7,068 nucleotides of DNA from Acidobacteria bacterium UBA6911 (GTDB taxonomy: Bacteria > Acidobacteriota > UBA6911): the NCBI GenBank assembly GCA_002451015.1, contig DKBB01000204.1, positions 6,985 to 14,052 on the forward strand, read 5' to 3'. A program made the position numbers and the translations under genes. Positions 5,935 to 7,068 of the stretch are shown here, in pieces. Position 1 is the first letter of the stretch. Each line of letters opens with the position of its first letter. Below the pieces are notes generated by a model. The model was given only the letters and a program-made list of their open reading frames with translations, searched no databases and was not told where the DNA came from.

Positions 5935-5978
5935 GTGGCGGTTTGTTCCAGTAGACAATTGGCCTGAAGCCGAAATCT

Positions 5979-6641
5979 CTAAAATTCGCGGGTTTTATAG
6001 AGCTTGGTGGAAATGAGTATGGAAAGCGTCATCAGCACGCCAAAAACCAGTATAGCCACAGCAAGTACCAGAGAATCCGGGATTCCACGAAGGCTTTCCA
6101 TCAACGATGATGTCTGCTGCCGTGGGACATTTGGCTTCGGCAATGTACTGAATAAAGGAATGATGAAGATGAACATGAAGACGAAAAAGGTGATCCAGCG
6201 GGCTTTCACAAAATCCACCTTGAATAATATTGGAAATAAAATCACGGTCCCGATACTACCTGCAATTAATCCGGTGGCAATGACGAAGACCCACGGGATA
6301 GTGTATGGAAAGTAACCTCCAATAGCCCTCAGAATGCTAAGCCAAGCCAACATAATTAAAAATGCATAGGCAAGGAGAATCATGGATGACAGATGGCGGG
6401 CTGTGACGATTTCCTTTTTTAAGAAGGGAAGACTGTTGACGATAGCTTCACTCCTGCCGTGTTCATCAAAAGCAAAGAGTCCCCGCGCAAATATGAACCA
6501 AACCAAAAGCCATATCGCGCTTAAGCCGGATGGAGATGCATAGGGTTCTCTCAAAAACCATAATGTCATGATGCCGAAAAAAAAGCCCCCGACGATGTAC
6601 CATTTTATGGTCAAAAAATCTTTGAGTATTAATCCCCACAC
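5979..6641 (-). CDS. ABC-2 type transporter permease (ABC2_membrane_5-like)
   Basis: The 220-residue inner-membrane protein has six predicted transmembrane segments at about 15-31, 40-56, 86-106, 115-137, 149-166 and 190-211. The N-terminal MWGLILKDF and the cytoplasmic loop FDEHGRSEAIVNSLPFLKKEIVTARHL (57-83) match the 'LKDF' start and 'sLP-rKEIV-ar/kyl' signature of the ABC2_membrane_5 permease family. Such permeases pair with a separate ATPase to move substrates outward, and the substrate here is unknown. The start is a GTG, supported by AGGAGG six bases upstream. That site abuts the ATPase stop codon (TAG, 6656-6654), so the two genes, 12 bases apart, are almost certainly co-transcribed and translationally coupled. 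The 3' end converges on the zinc-ribbon gene, and no strong intrinsic terminator is visible in the gap. Confidence 0.88.
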   Translation of the reverse strand: MWGLILKDFLTIKWYIVGGFFFGIMTLWFLREPYASPSGLSAIWLLVWFIFARGLFAFDEHGRSEAIVNSLPFLKKEIVTARHLSSMILLAYAFLIMLAWLSILRAIGGYFPYTIPWVFVIATGLIAGSIGTVILFPILFKVDFVKARWITFFVFMFIFIIPLFSTLPKPNVPRQQTSSLMESLRGIPDSLVLAVAILVFGVLMTLSILISTKLYKTREF

Positions 6642-6647
6642 CGCGCA

Positions 6648-6653
6648 CCTCCT
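6648..6653 (-). promoter_or_regulatory. Ribosome binding site fixing the GTG start of the permease
   Basis: The minus strand reads AGGAGG immediately after the ATPase stop codon and six bases before the GTG at 6641. The perfect match supports the non-ATG start and coupling to the ATPase gene. Confidence 0.8.
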
Positions 6654-7068
6654 CTAATTTGAGCTATGACCTTCATGGACAAAATAAACCATAATCTGAT
6701 CTAGGTTGGCCTTCTCAATCACGCACTGACTGGAAAGATGCGATCGGATGGCTTCGATGTTATTGCAGAGGCCTTCAAAACCGAATGACCCATTCCGCAA
6801 GCCAAGCAGGCGGTCTCGCAGATCGGGATTTAGGTCGGTATTTGGCCCTTGGACCACGGAATATCGCCCCAAGACATCATCCTTGTTCTCGGAAAATATG
6901 ATTCTTCCCTGATCTATGAATGTCACATAATCAGCGATTCTTTCCAGATCCGATGTAATATGACTTGAAAATAGAACTGATTTGTTTCCATCCTGAATAG
7001 CCTCAGCTAAAAGCTTCAATATCTCCTGCCGGAATATCGGATCGAGACCTGATGTGGGTTCATCCAGA
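6654..7068 (-). CDS. ABC transporter ATP-binding protein, C-terminal part (5' end beyond the window)
   Basis: The frame is open to the right edge and gives the last 137 residues of an ATPase. It opens with LDEPTSGLDP (Walker B aspartate, catalytic glutamate and D-loop), then SVLFSSHITSDLERIADYV with the H-loop histidine, then FIDQGRIIFSE, the usual end of the nucleotide-binding domain. A C-terminal extension of about 75 residues follows, as in ATPases that drive ABC-2 exporters. The Walker A and signature motifs lie outside the window. It powers the permease encoded 12 bases downstream. A TTG at 7019 is in frame but is internal, because the Walker B motif lies upstream of it. Confidence 0.93.
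   Translation of the reverse strand, partial: LDEPTSGLDPIFRQEILKLLAEAIQDGNKSVLFSSHITSDLERIADYVTFIDQGRIIFSENKDDVLGRYSVVQGPNTDLNPDLRDRLLGLRNGSFGFEGLCNNIEAIRSHLSSQCVIEKANLDQIMVYFVHEGHSSN

Noticed and set aside
5797..5978. Intrinsic terminator between the convergent zinc-ribbon and permease genes
   Set aside because: Small stems exist (for example GGC-ctgaa-GCC near 5961-5971, and the hairpin around repeat copy 2), but none is followed by a T-run on the relevant strand.
7017..7019. TTG start for the ABC ATPase, giving a 121-residue protein
   Set aside because: The frame continues upstream through LDEPTSGLDP to the window edge, so the gene is simply cut by the window and this TTG is an internal codon.
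1..7068. CRISPR array, tRNA or rRNA genes, insertion sequence or phage genes
   Set aside because: There are no regularly spaced repeats, no cloverleaf or rRNA-like segments, and no transposase, integrase or phage-like protein in any frame.

Overview
The window is bacterial chromosomal DNA of moderate GC, densely coding, with Shine-Dalgarno sites before its genes. An exported protein with a cleavable-looking signal peptide, together with an acetoin/pyruvate dehydrogenase operon, would fit a Gram-negative anaerobe or facultative anaerobe (for example a Desulfobacterota-like lineage). The ABC-2 permease family seen here is also common in Firmicutes, so the taxonomic guess is weak.

Layout. Positions 1-3448 hold a minus-strand operon for a thiamine-diphosphate-dependent 2-oxo acid (acetoin or pyruvate) dehydrogenase complex, in the order E1-alpha (3448-2477), E1-beta (2461-1481), E2 (1394 to beyond the left edge). 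A sigma-70-type promoter candidate sits at 3499-3526. E1-alpha and E1-beta decarboxylate the substrate on ThDP, and the acyl group passes to the lipoyl-lysine of E2 and then to CoA. The E3 (lipoamide dehydrogenase) is not visible and may lie past position 1. The E2 carries two peripheral-subunit-binding domains instead of the usual one, and the E1-alpha ThDP motif reads GDA rather than GDG.

Positions 4837-3731 (minus) encode a signal-peptide-bearing protein with two VOC (glyoxalase/dioxygenase fold) domains of unknown substrate. Positions 4865-5415 are a gene-poor stretch of about 550 bases with several short inverted repeats, one doubtful 44-codon ORF, and a good extended -10 promoter. That promoter drives a small plus-strand gene (5416-5796) for a zinc-ribbon plus DUF2007-type protein. 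This small gene is bracketed by two copies of a 29-base direct repeat (5277-5305 and 5906-5934, 25 of 29 bases identical).

Positions 7068-5979 (minus) hold an ABC-2 exporter pair: the C-terminal part of the ATPase, cut by the right edge, followed 12 bases later by its six-helix permease with a GTG start.

Most of the window is ordinary, recognisable metabolism and transport. The points that merit a second look are the bracketing repeats, the double-PSBD E2, the altered ThDP motif and the exported two-domain VOC protein. I did not find convincing evidence of a wholly new system.
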